Below, one piece after another: positions 8,621 through 16,865 of a stretch of 64,000 bases of DNA (its first letter is position 1; each line of letters begins with the position of its first letter). The position numbers and the translations under genes were made by a program. The stretch is from NCBI RefSeq assembly GCF_014243395.1, contig NZ_JACLCP010000001.1, forward strand, positions 558,001-622,000. Reading direction: 5' to 3'. Under the pieces are notes generated by a model that did not search any database, was not told the origin of the DNA, and saw only the letters and a program-made list of their open reading frames with translations. The stretch is from Winogradskyella flava (GTDB lineage: Bacteria > Bacteroidota > Bacteroidia > Flavobacteriales > Flavobacteriaceae).

Positions 8621-8730
8621 GTCACATCGAGTGTTTTTCTGAGGAACGAAGAAAAATGTATCGAGATGTTATGCACAAAAGGTTCTCGATACTATTTTCA
8701 ATTTCATGAAATTGAAAATCACTCGAACTG
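8621..8730. repeat. Compound inverted-repeat element between KAS and ACP genes
   Basis: Three nested or adjacent inverted repeats occupy this gap. Outer arms TCGAGTG (8627-8633) and CACTCGA (8720-8726); middle arms GTATCGAGA (8658-8666) and TCTCGATAC (8684-8692); and a perfect 26-bp palindrome at 8694-8719 centred on TTTCATGAAA. It looks like the small dispersed hairpin repeats common between flavobacterial genes. It could end transcription after the KAS or stabilise the upstream message. No second copy is in this window. Confidence 0.6.
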
Positions 8731-8766
8731 ATATTAACCTTTATTTTATTTAAGCGATTTATGACT

Positions 8767-8774
8767 TAACTTTA
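8767..8774 (+). promoter_or_regulatory. Candidate -7 element for ACP-PPTase-MMPL
   Basis: TAACTTTA, 17 bases before the ACP start codon, is a one-base departure from TAnnTTTG. With the preceding repeat element it suggests that the ACP, PPTase and exporter may form a second transcription unit. No good -33 box is seen. Confidence 0.3.
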
Positions 8775-8791
8775 CATTTCAAAATTGCACT

Positions 8792-9043
8792 ATGAAAAAG
8801 GACGAATTAATTGCCAAATTAAAAACTATTATTGCACCTTATATTCAAGATGAGGAGGCTTTCAAAGACCTGTCAGAAGACACAGATTTTGTAAAGGACC
8901 TAAAAATAAACTCGGCTAATCTGGTCGATATTATATTAGACATTGAAGACGAGTTTGATATTCGCTTAGAAAACGAGGATATGGAGCAAATGCTAGATGT
9001 GAAATCTGCTATGGCAATTGTAAATTCTAAATTGGAAGCGTAG
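8792..9043 (+). CDS. Divergent acyl carrier protein of the PKS locus
   Basis: 83 residues, acidic and helical, of ACP length. The phosphopantetheine attachment site is Ser41 in KINSANLVDIILDIEDEF. The usual DSL tripeptide is NSA here, whereas the housekeeping ACP at 51379-51612 has GADSL around Ser37. The hydrophobic pattern of helix II after the Ser and the EFDI turn are retained, so it should be modified. The TAG stop overlaps the GTG start of the phosphopantetheinyl transferase by one base, a strong hint that the transferase serves this ACP. It probably carries intermediates for the KAS, dehydratase and SDR upstream. Confidence 0.85.
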   Translation: MKKDELIAKLKTIIAPYIQDEEAFKDLSEDTDFVKDLKINSANLVDIILDIEDEFDIRLENEDMEQMLDVKSAMAIVNSKLEA

Positions 9044-9585
9044 TGGTTGGCAATGACATTGTTGATCTAAAAGAAGCAGAAAAAGCTTCGAATTGGCAAC
9101 GTCCAAGATGGTTAGATAAACTTTTTACGATCAGCGAAAAGCAATTGATTCATAATTCTGAAAATCCCTTTGTAATGGTTTGGCGCTTATGGAGTATGAA
9201 AGAAGCTGCTTATAAGCTCTTCATCCAAACAAACCCAAGTCGCTTTTATAATCCAAAAGGGTTTGAGTGCAGTATTAGTGATAATTCAGGCGTTATTGAA
9301 TTCAAGGCTTTTAAATGTTTTGTCCAGACTAAAATCACATCAAACTATATCATTTCTGAAGCGCATTTAGAGCACCAAAAGCTGACTTCTGAAATTATGA
9401 AATTTACAACTGCTGATTATAATAAACAGAGCAAAGAATTAAAATCAAGACTTATGGAATTCGTTGGTAGATTGCATCATTTGAAGAAGAATGAATTCGG
9501 TGTTCCTACATTATACAATGGGAGAGAAGCATTAAATGTAAGCCTAACACATCATGGTTGTTATGGAGCTTATGCAATAGGATAA
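9043..9585 (+). CDS. 4'-phosphopantetheinyl transferase superfamily protein
   Basis: 180 residues from a GTG start that shares a base with the ACP stop codon. The N-terminus VGNDIVDL (Asp5 and Asp8) matches the Mg-binding opening of AcpS-type enzymes, and WSMKEAAYK (Lys53, Glu54, Lys58) is the second hallmark motif. At 180 residues it is longer than AcpS (about 120) and shorter than Sfp (about 220). The C-terminal extension ends in SLTHHGCYGAYAIG. It should transfer phosphopantetheine from CoA to Ser41 of the adjacent ACP. The MMPL gene follows after 2 bases. A locus-specific PPTase suggests that the NSA-type ACP is not handled well by the housekeeping AcpS; that is inference. Confidence 0.88.
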   Translation: MVGNDIVDLKEAEKASNWQRPRWLDKLFTISEKQLIHNSENPFVMVWRLWSMKEAAYKLFIQTNPSRFYNPKGFECSISDNSGVIEFKAFKCFVQTKITSNYIISEAHLEHQKLTSEIMKFTTADYNKQSKELKSRLMEFVGRLHHLKKNEFGVPTLYNGREALNVSLTHHGCYGAYAIG

Positions 9586-9587
9586 TT

Positions 9588-11840
9588 ATGAAACGATTGA
9601 AACGGCTGATACCAATTATCATAAAGTTTAGAATTGCAATTATTGCAGTTCTTGCCGTTTTAATGGCACTCTCAGGTCATCAAACGCTTAACAAGCTTAG
9701 TGTAGACAATTCATTGTCCATTTGGTTTTTGGAAGATGATCCTAGCTACAAAGCTTATATCGATTTTCAAGAAAACTTTGGGTCTGATGAGATTTTTATT
9801 GCCATGCTTCCTGTTGCAAATGCTATAGGTGAAGCAGAAGTGAACAAGTTACATGAACTACATCAATCTGTAGAAGCTTTGCCATATGTTAAAACAACCT
9901 TTAGTCTTGCCAAAGCTAAATATCCTCTCTATGCAAACGGCAATATAAGATTTGATGACCTATACAATTCAAGACGTAGTGAAAAAGGTTTAAAAAGCTT
10001 GTTTTCGAAACTGGAAAACATCACATCCCAATTGGTGACTAAGGATTATAAAAATCAATTGTTTTATATCCAAATGCAACCCACACCTACTATTGAGGAA
10101 GATCGTCAGGACATTGCTGTAGAGATTAAAAGTGTGATTGACCAAACTTATTCAGATTACTTTCTAACAGGTCCGCCAGTGTTGAATGAAGCTTACAGTA
10201 AAGGGATTTACAAAGAGAGTTTAATATTTGGGATTCTTACGGTTTTAGTAATTACGGTTTTACTGTTATTCTTATTGCCGAGTAAACGATATTTACTTAT
10301 AGCACTTATTTCTGTTGCAGTGCCTGTTAGTTTACTGTTTGGCTTAATAACATCATTAGGATTTGCATTGAATATGATTTCCATGCTTATCCCAACGATT
10401 CTAATGGTGTATAGTGTTAGTGATGCCGTTCACATTATAAACATCTATCATAAAGAGGGCCTTGCAAACGGATCAATGTCTAAAGTAGATTTATTGGCGA
10501 TTGCTATTCGGAAAAGTTTAACGCCATGCTTCTATACAACATTAACGACTCTTGTTGGGTATTTTGCACTCTACCTATCGCCATTGCCCGCATTTAAAAA
10601 TATGGGAGTTTTTACTTGCATTGGGTTGGTGTTCAGTTTTTTATTGGTATATCTTATTACCATTATTGGTTTTAGTTTCATGAATTTAAACTTTAAAGAA
10701 GCCAAACCAATTTTAAGTTTTAAGACCTATTCTCAAACCAATTTTATTACTTGGCTAAATGGCTTTACAAGTCAATATAAGAACACTTTGATAATATCAT
10801 TTACAGCAGTGCTGTTATTTGGAATCTATTCCATCTTTCAGGTGAAGATCGATACAAACTCTCGTGATCTATTGGCCGAAGGAAAAGCGAAGCAAGATCT
10901 TAGAGCAGTAGAAGTTGAGCTTGGTGGTAGCAATCGGTTACAATTAAATATTGCCACTAATGATGGTAGCGTAATTATAAGTAAAGAGGCGATTAGTAAA
11001 TTAGAAGTCTTTCAGAATAATCTTGAGAGTAATCCCTTAATTTCCAATCCCGTTTCGGTAGTAACGATCAAATCCTTTTTAGAAAAACGAACTCCCGTGT
11101 TGTTTCAGTCGAATGTATCTGAAACCAAGCTCAAAAGTACATTAGAGGATGTGGATGCCAGTGAGAATAGTTTCTTTAAATTATTCTCTGAAGATTTATC
11201 TACAGCAGGTTTTACGTTGACACTTATGGAAATGAGAACCTCTGAACTAGAGCAAGTTCTTGATGAGATTAAGAAAGCCTTTGAATCTACATTTGATACA
11301 AATGACTATAACTTAAAAATCAATGGATTTGCGGTGGTATTTTCACAATTAAACAACTTCATATTAGAGACTCAATTCAAATCCTTTTTCGCTGCATTTT
11401 TTGTGGCATTTCTATGCCTTTGGATTTTCATAAAAAATCTGAGAACAACCATTTTGGTATTAGTTCCAAATATTTTGCCACTGGCTATCTTGGCTATTTT
11501 TATGAGTTTATTGGATATTCCATTGGATGTCACCACAGCCATGATTACACCAATCATGTTGGGTATAGCCATGGATGATACCATTCATCTTGTACATAAA
11601 TACAGACGAAGCAAATACATTACAGGTTCTCCAAATGATCGTATGAATAATGCTATGCACTATACGGGCAGTGCATTAATATCTACGACCATTGCATTGG
11701 TTGGAGGGTTTTTAATTATAGCCTCTAGCGCTACACCATCAGTTAAGGATTTTGGATTGCTTTGTGCTGTTACGGTAGCTATTGCCTTGATTACGGATAT
11801 TTTTTATCTACCGGCTTTGTTGAAGAAGTTTGATAAGTAA
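9588..11840 (+). CDS. MMPL/RND-family lipid exporter
   Basis: 750 residues from the ATG at 9588, two bases after the PPTase stop. An in-frame Met at 9558 would overlap the PPTase and is less likely. Layout is the RND/MMPL duplication: membrane segment at about 8-28, a large extracytoplasmic domain, a cluster of membrane segments from about 205 to 360, a second large loop, and a second cluster from about 600 to the end. Each half has the MMPL-type acidic motif within a helix: SVSDAVHI in the first half and GIAMDDTIH near 658 in the second. These exporters move lipids and polyketide-lipid conjugates using the proton gradient. As the last gene of the locus it is the obvious candidate for moving the product out of the inner membrane, perhaps to the YceI protein. 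It ends 3 bases before a convergent gene. Confidence 0.88.
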   Translation: MKRLKRLIPIIIKFRIAIIAVLAVLMALSGHQTLNKLSVDNSLSIWFLEDDPSYKAYIDFQENFGSDEIFIAMLPVANAIGEAEVNKLHELHQSVEALPYVKTTFSLAKAKYPLYANGNIRFDDLYNSRRSEKGLKSLFSKLENITSQLVTKDYKNQLFYIQMQPTPTIEEDRQDIAVEIKSVIDQTYSDYFLTGPPVLNEAYSKGIYKESLIFGILTVLVITVLLLFLLPSKRYLLIALISVAVPVSLLFGLITSLGFALNMISMLIPTILMVYSVSDAVHIINIYHKEGLANGSMSKVDLLAIAIRKSLTPCFYTTLTTLVGYFALYLSPLPAFKNMGVFTCIGLVFSFLLVYLITIIGFSFMNLNFKEAKPILSFKTYSQTNFITWLNGFTSQYKNTLIISFTAVLLFGIYSIFQVKIDTNSRDLLAEGKAKQDLRAVEVELGGSNRLQLNIATNDGSVIISKEAISKLEVFQNNLESNPLISNPVSVVTIKSFLEKRTPVLFQSNVSETKLKSTLEDVDASENSFFKLFSEDLSTAGFTLTLMEMRTSELEQVLDEIKKAFESTFDTNDYNLKINGFAVVFSQLNNFILETQFKSFFAAFFVAFLCLWIFIKNLRTTILVLVPNILPLAILAIFMSLLDIPLDVTTAMITPIMLGIAMDDTIHLVHKYRRSKYITGSPNDRMNNAMHYTGSALISTTIALVGGFLIIASSATPSVKDFGLLCAVTVAIALITDIFYLPALLKKFDK

Positions 11841-11843
11841 AAA

Positions 11844-12755
11844 TTACCTTTCAATCTTAAGGTATATTTCGGATGCTATTTCAAGCGAATCTTTATGTTC
11901 AATAAAAATGAAATCTGAATTATACTTAGCTTCTATTAACCAAGAATTTCCATTAAAATAACATTGCTTGACAATAGCTTTTAAATCTGAACGCTCTACA
12001 ATCTTGAGCTGATGTGCATAGTAGATTTGGTCATCAATAATAGAAAACTCTTCAAAAAAAGACGCTACCAAGGGAAGTTTAGGATGTTTATATAAGTTTT
12101 GAGGTGTGTCTTTGGCAATAATTCTTTTATCGTGAAGCACAATCATTTGGTCTGCAAATCCAAGTACATCATTTTTGTCGTGACTCGCCACCACACAAGT
12201 TATGTTTTGCTCTTTAAGATGCTTAAATACGCTGCGTCTCAATGATTGCTTTTTAAAGTTGTCGATGTGGCTAAACGGTTCGTCCAATAATAAAATTTCA
12301 GGTTGTTTGGCTAAAGCTCTGGCTATGGCGACACGCTGTTTTTGACCACCACTCAAATTTTTGACTTTAGTTTTAGAAAAAGTTTCAAGTTCAACAACTT
12401 TTAGGAGTTCTGTAGTCCGTTGCGCTTTTTCTTCTGGATAAAAACGTGATAAGTGCTTACCTATGTTTTCTTCGACTGAAATGTAGGGCATCAAATCGAA
12501 TTCCTGAGATACATATTTCATAAAATCATAGCCAACGACGAGGTTATGTTTTGGTCCGAGAATTTGGGTGTCTTTCCAAAAAATTTCACCTTGGTCTAAA
12601 TCGTATTCACCATAAATGAGTTTTAAAAGGGTGCTTTTGCCAGATCCACTTTCGCCAATAATGGCAAGGTTTGCTCCAGTACTGATATTAAAACTAATAT
12701 CCTTTAAAACCAAATTACTAGTGTAACTAAAAGAAGCATTTTTTATAACAAGCAT
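11844..12755 (-). CDS. Stand-alone ABC transporter ATP-binding protein
   Basis: 303 residues. Walker A is GESGSGKST at 34-42, signature LSGGQ at 134-138, Walker B LLLDEP at 155-160, followed by the H-loop (VVASHDKND). Residues 1-210 are a complete nucleotide-binding domain, and about 90 further residues form an accessory domain unlike the classic CUT1 regulatory barrel. No permease gene is adjacent, so the transport substrate is unknown. It converges with the MMPL gene, with 3 bases between stops. A perfect -7 element on the minus strand lies only 4 bases before its ATG, so the message may be nearly leaderless. Confidence 0.85.
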   Translation of the reverse strand: MLVIKNASFSYTSNLVLKDISFNISTGANLAIIGESGSGKSTLLKLIYGEYDLDQGEIFWKDTQILGPKHNLVVGYDFMKYVSQEFDLMPYISVEENIGKHLSRFYPEEKAQRTTELLKVVELETFSKTKVKNLSGGQKQRVAIARALAKQPEILLLDEPFSHIDNFKKQSLRRSVFKHLKEQNITCVVASHDKNDVLGFADQMIVLHDKRIIAKDTPQNLYKHPKLPLVASFFEEFSIIDDQIYYAHQLKIVERSDLKAIVKQCYFNGNSWLIEAKYNSDFIFIEHKDSLEIASEIYLKIER

Positions 12756-12759
12756 AGTT

Positions 12760-12767
12760 CAAAAATA
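12760..12767 (-). promoter_or_regulatory. -7 promoter element for the ABC ATPase gene
   Basis: The minus strand reads TATTTTTG, a perfect TAnnTTTG, ending 4 bases before the start codon at 12755. Transcription would begin at or just before the ATG. No clear -33 box; the upstream stretch is the terminator hairpin of the previous gene. Confidence 0.45.
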
Positions 12768-12771
12768 CCAT

Positions 12772-12802
12772 AAAAAAACCGCTTGATTTCTCAAACGGTT
12801 TT
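12772..12802 (-). terminator. Intrinsic terminator of the FG-GAP protein gene
   Basis: Stem AAAACCGcTTGA / TCAAaCGGTTTT (12775-12786 and 12791-12802) with one mismatch, followed on the minus strand by seven Ts. It is 18 bases after the stop codon of the gene ending at 12821. Confidence 0.7.
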
Positions 12803-12820
12803 AAACATTTTCAGATGAAT

Positions 12821-15310
12821 TTATCTCTTAATGAATTTACGTTTCATAGTTTTTCCGTAAGACTCAAGCCTCAAGAAGTAAATACCACTTTCTAAATAAG
12901 AAACGTCAAGTGTATTTGTGTATAACTTATGGCTAATCACTCGCTTTCCATTAATATCAAAAACTGTAGCAATTTTATCAGTTAAATCGGCTGATGTTTC
13001 TATGGTTAGAACATCATCGACTGGATTAGGATAAATAACCATATCATTCAATGTTTCATCTTCAATACTTAAGAAAGAACCTTCGACAATATTATGTGTT
13101 GTATTAATAGTAGGATTTGGAATAACATCTACAATACCAGATGGCCAATAAATTGTTATACTCTGTATTACAGTATCAGATCCAATACCAAAATGGGTAT
13201 TTAAACTACTCATAAACTCAAAACCTTCACCACTTCTAACATCTCTTATTTGGGTTCCAGAAGCTGTTACCAGCTCCACACGAGCGCCAATACCATTGCC
13301 GTTACTCACATTACCAACTGTATTAATTTTAATCCAATTGTTAGAGTTAGTGTTGTTTACGTAAATCTGTCCACTACGAAACACATCTAAAAACCCATCA
13401 TTATTGCTATCTCCTATGGCGCCAGTTGGAGGCACATTAGTTGAGAAATTTGTAAATGTTAAGTCCCCATTGTTGAATAAGATGTCACCATTTGATAGAA
13501 TATCCACGTAGCCATCGTTATCAAAATCTGCTGGAGCATTTTCAATTCCAAGCTGCGCAGCCAGTACTCCAGAACCGGCAGTGACGTCCGTAAATGTACC
13601 ATCACCGTTATTACGCATTAATTTAGAGTTTCCGTTTGATGTACTACTTGCGCCTACATACACATCCATATCTCCATCATTGTCAAAATCTGCCCAAGCA
13701 GAAGACCATGTTTGCACATTATCACCTAGATTTGAAGAATTGTTATGGCCCGCTCCAGGGTAATTAGTATTATACCAACCATTGCTATCTGCAACGTTTA
13801 CAAATACACCATTGCCATCATTTCTCCACAATTCGTTTGTACTTATCGTTGTGGATCCACCGCGACACTTGGCAATAAATAAGTCCATGTCTCTGTCATT
13901 ATCAAAGTCTATCCAAACAGTTCCGTAGTTTCCACCACCAGGTGTTAAACCGAGACCATTTGGGACAACTCCAGTGCTTTCACCTTGGTAAAAAGTTAAG
14001 CCACCTGAGCCATCATTAATATAATAAACGTTAGCCTGTACATCGTGACAAACAAAAGCATCGAGATTTCCATCGTTATTTATATCCACAAAGTTTGAAC
14101 GTTGTGAGAACACATATTCGGATCCAGAAATTTCCGTGTATGCTGTACCCATTGCATTGGCCTGCATAAAAGTTACACCACTACCAGAACCATATAAGAG
14201 ATCGTTATAGCCGTTCTTGTCAAAATCACCGGCAGCTAAACTCCATGTTGGTAAATTGTCAGCAGAAGACGTCGTAATATCCACCTCATTAAAGCCTCCA
14301 CTAGCTAGTTGATAGTGAATATTAATATTTGTTGAACCAACAGAAACCACATCATCTAAGAAATCACCGTTAAGATCTACTAAAGCAATATCATAAGTCT
14401 CTGAGGTATTTATTGGGTTAGTAGTAAATGTAACCGGATAGCTTAAGATATCTTCACCGGTGGTAAAACTAATCGAAGACCATTCGCTGTAACCATCTAC
14501 TAAACAATCAGCTCTTACATAGGCAATGTAGTCTGTTTGTTGTGCCAAGGAAGAGAAGTTAAACGTTGTATTTGATGTTACGTTACCTGAGGAAGGTGGT
14601 GCTTCAAAAGAAAGTCTAAGGGCGACTTCCCAAGATGTTTCTGTACTTCCAATATTCCAGTTTATTTGTGCGCTATTGGCTGTAACATTGCTCGCAGCTA
14701 AATTTGAAATAGTTGGACAAGCAGGAGGAACAACAGATGTAAGTGAGGGGGAGTCGATACAAAAACCCCAACCGAAAGAAGTGTTATCGTCATAAGCTAA
14801 GCGATATCTAAAATTTTGCAATTGATTGCTTGTAAACGAAGCTACATTTAGAATTTCACTTGTGTAAGCACCTGGTGTAGGAATACAAAAATCATCATCA
14901 ATATCAGAATTATCTGGAATTAAATTTCCCCAATTTTGCCATTCGCCATTTGTGCCAGCATCAGCATCCCAGTACTGCAGACTTAATGTTTCTGATTGAA
15001 AAATATTATAAACGTATTGAAATGAGACCACAAGATCAGTTTCATTAGCACCAATAGCCGCAGAAATATCTATTGTTGGCGATTCGGCAGCTACATTGTT
15101 GATTGAAGAACCTCCAGCATCATCATCATTAAATGAAAATGAAGATGACCCGCCAGCTATTGTCGGATTCGCATCTAGATGATCTAAATCATAAGTTCCG
15201 GTTAGCGTCCAGTCTACGCTTGGCCAATTCGCTGGCTCATTTATTACTTGCGCTTCAACAATAAAGGTTGCAAAAGCAAAGATAAATGCGGTTAGTAATG
15301 TTTTTTTCAT
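12821..15310 (-). CDS. T9SS-exported FG-GAP/VCBS and ASPIC/UnbV repeat protein
   Basis: About 829 residues from the Met at 15310 (MKKTLLTAFIFAFATF...), chosen because it begins a clean signal peptide; a Met eight codons upstream would overlap the preceding gene. Order of parts: signal peptide; an N-terminal region of about 190 residues; a fibronectin type III-like domain (CPTISNLAASNVTANSAQIN...); a long array of FG-GAP/VCBS repeats with calcium-type loops such as DFDNDGDMD and DINNDGNLD, predicting a beta propeller; an ASPIC/UnbV domain (GIGARVELVT, RSGEGF, IYWPSG); and a type A T9SS sorting domain (IYPNPVDDVL ... GIYFLRLE ... KRKFIKR). It should be secreted across the outer membrane and anchored or released at the surface. 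It follows the diheme cytochrome lipoprotein gene closely on the same strand, so the two likely act together. Confidence 0.85.
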   Translation of the reverse strand: MKKTLLTAFIFAFATFIVEAQVINEPANWPSVDWTLTGTYDLDHLDANPTIAGGSSSFSFNDDDAGGSSINNVAAESPTIDISAAIGANETDLVVSFQYVYNIFQSETLSLQYWDADAGTNGEWQNWGNLIPDNSDIDDDFCIPTPGAYTSEILNVASFTSNQLQNFRYRLAYDDNTSFGWGFCIDSPSLTSVVPPACPTISNLAASNVTANSAQINWNIGSTETSWEVALRLSFEAPPSSGNVTSNTTFNFSSLAQQTDYIAYVRADCLVDGYSEWSSISFTTGEDILSYPVTFTTNPINTSETYDIALVDLNGDFLDDVVSVGSTNINIHYQLASGGFNEVDITTSSADNLPTWSLAAGDFDKNGYNDLLYGSGSGVTFMQANAMGTAYTEISGSEYVFSQRSNFVDINNDGNLDAFVCHDVQANVYYINDGSGGLTFYQGESTGVVPNGLGLTPGGGNYGTVWIDFDNDRDMDLFIAKCRGGSTTISTNELWRNDGNGVFVNVADSNGWYNTNYPGAGHNNSSNLGDNVQTWSSAWADFDNDGDMDVYVGASSTSNGNSKLMRNNGDGTFTDVTAGSGVLAAQLGIENAPADFDNDGYVDILSNGDILFNNGDLTFTNFSTNVPPTGAIGDSNNDGFLDVFRSGQIYVNNTNSNNWIKINTVGNVSNGNGIGARVELVTASGTQIRDVRSGEGFEFMSSLNTHFGIGSDTVIQSITIYWPSGIVDVIPNPTINTTHNIVEGSFLSIEDETLNDMVIYPNPVDDVLTIETSADLTDKIATVFDINGKRVISHKLYTNTLDVSYLESGIYFLRLESYGKTMKRKFIKR

Positions 15311-15320
15311 AGTATTTAGT

Positions 15321-16688
15321 TTAGTTACAGTCAATATTTAAATTGTTTATCCATTGTTCAATGAGATCAACACCTTCATTATGTCTTAGTGTTCTTCCCA
15401 TAAGTGGCATTCTATAGGATTGCTCTACGGAATTTAGCCTAAAGTGTAATACTGAATTTCGAGCATCGCCAGGCTCTATAATGTTTCCAAGACCTTCACC
15501 AAGATCAGTATCTGGTTCTATGCAAACACCCATATTTCCGAAATCTTGAGTACTAGTATAGTCTAGTCGCATTGGGCGATAATCGCAGTGAGTCCCATCT
15601 GAATGACAATGTGCACAATTTACATCTAGATAAGCTCGAACTCTTTTATCCAAGGGTTCAGAAGTATCATCATAATCCGGTAAACGAGAAATAGACACAG
15701 GCAGTGAATTTTCTAAATACCCTTGATCGATCAACCTATCTAATTGATTGGCTAAACCATCATTATAGCTATATTCTAGGTTTAAATTTCTTGGTTTAGG
15801 ACCAATAGGTTTTGGTGTTTCCGTCACTTTATGGCAAGTATGGCATTCTGGGCCGGCAGGTATTCTGTAATTCACAGAATTTATAGTGCCATTTTCTTCC
15901 CACTCAAGATTTACGAAACTTCCGTCCATATCCAGCGTAGCTTCATTTTGCGCATTGTTCCAAACATAATTTGCAAATATCCAACCGTCTGTTTTTCTTA
16001 TCATCAAACGAGTCTCAAGAATCTGCGTTTGATTGTTTGGAATTACATTTTCATAATAAAAATTCTTTATCAATATCGTACCAATAGGGAATTCTAAAGG
16101 AACATCATCATTAATATAGGTCGACGAAGTATTATTAGGCATCCATACAAAGCGTTTTTTCTTAGCATAATCGGTAAACAACTTTGAATTTAAGGCATAA
16201 GGAAGTACGCCAAAGTTTGGGCTTAAATCCTTAATAGCACCTTGAAAAAAATTGTATTCTGAAAGTGTTTGATAAGGGACACGGTCTAAATTTAGATTGA
16301 TGATAGAGGATGACGTAATCGTAACCGAAACATTTTCAGTTTTACAGTTACCAGAATTATCACAAATGGTATATTGAAATGTGTCTTGTCCAGTTAAGTT
16401 TGGCTTTGCGCTGTATATTACGATATCATCACTAGGATTATTGGGTGTGTTATTGAAGTCATTTACTAAAACAGTTCCGTTAGAAGCTTCAGATAAGGTA
16501 AGCTCTCCTGACCTAGGAATATTTTCATCATTTTGAAAGATGAAAATTTCTACCTCTGTGTTTTGAGATAACACAACAGTATCAGGATTAGTATCAATAT
16601 TTAAAGGTGTTGTACCGTCATCTGTGCCACACGATAACGCGAGCAAGACTATGAAAAAAAATAAGTTGTTATTGTATTTTTTTTGCAT
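15321..16688 (-). CDS. Diheme c-type cytochrome lipoprotein, SO_2930-like
   Basis: 455 residues. Lipoprotein signal with lipobox LALSC (Cys20). Residues about 35-125 form an Ig/cadherin-like repeat domain (QDTFQYTICDNSGN). The main domain carries two heme-binding motifs, C282-H-T-C285-H286 and C358-A-H-C361-H362, and a conserved frame (PGDARNSVLHFRL, RMPLMGR) that I associate with the SO2930 family of diheme cytochromes. It would be exported, lipid-anchored and matured by the cytochrome c system, acting in electron transfer or in oxidation of an unknown substrate. The gene is followed after 10 bases by the T9SS-exported FG-GAP protein. Upstream, 16689-16865 (about 177 bases) is AT-rich with no clear gene or promoter match. 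Confidence 0.8.
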   Translation of the reverse strand: MQKKYNNNLFFFIVLLALSCGTDDGTTPLNIDTNPDTVVLSQNTEVEIFIFQNDENIPRSGELTLSEASNGTVLVNDFNNTPNNPSDDIVIYSAKPNLTGQDTFQYTICDNSGNCKTENVSVTITSSSIINLNLDRVPYQTLSEYNFFQGAIKDLSPNFGVLPYALNSKLFTDYAKKKRFVWMPNNTSSTYINDDVPLEFPIGTILIKNFYYENVIPNNQTQILETRLMIRKTDGWIFANYVWNNAQNEATLDMDGSFVNLEWEENGTINSVNYRIPAGPECHTCHKVTETPKPIGPKPRNLNLEYSYNDGLANQLDRLIDQGYLENSLPVSISRLPDYDDTSEPLDKRVRAYLDVNCAHCHSDGTHCDYRPMRLDYTSTQDFGNMGVCIEPDTDLGEGLGNIIEPGDARNSVLHFRLNSVEQSYRMPLMGRTLRHNEGVDLIEQWINNLNIDCN

Positions 16689-16865
16689 ACAACCTGTTCA
16701 ATATTAATAAGACAGTTGAAGTCAACAGTTCCCTACCTTTTGATAAAAATAAGATTAAAACTATGATTTTTTTATTAAATCGTTTATAATCATTATTTAA
16801 GGTTAAATGACAAAAACAAGTTGGTTAATAGTAAATATTTCTTAACACTAGTATTTTATAGAATA

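Noticed and set aside
2701-11840. Flexirubin/dialkylresorcinol (DAR) cluster
   Set aside because: DAR loci use DarA/DarB-type condensing enzymes and many acyltransferases and ammonia-lyase genes, which I do not see; a true type III PKS with Cys-His-Asn is present instead.
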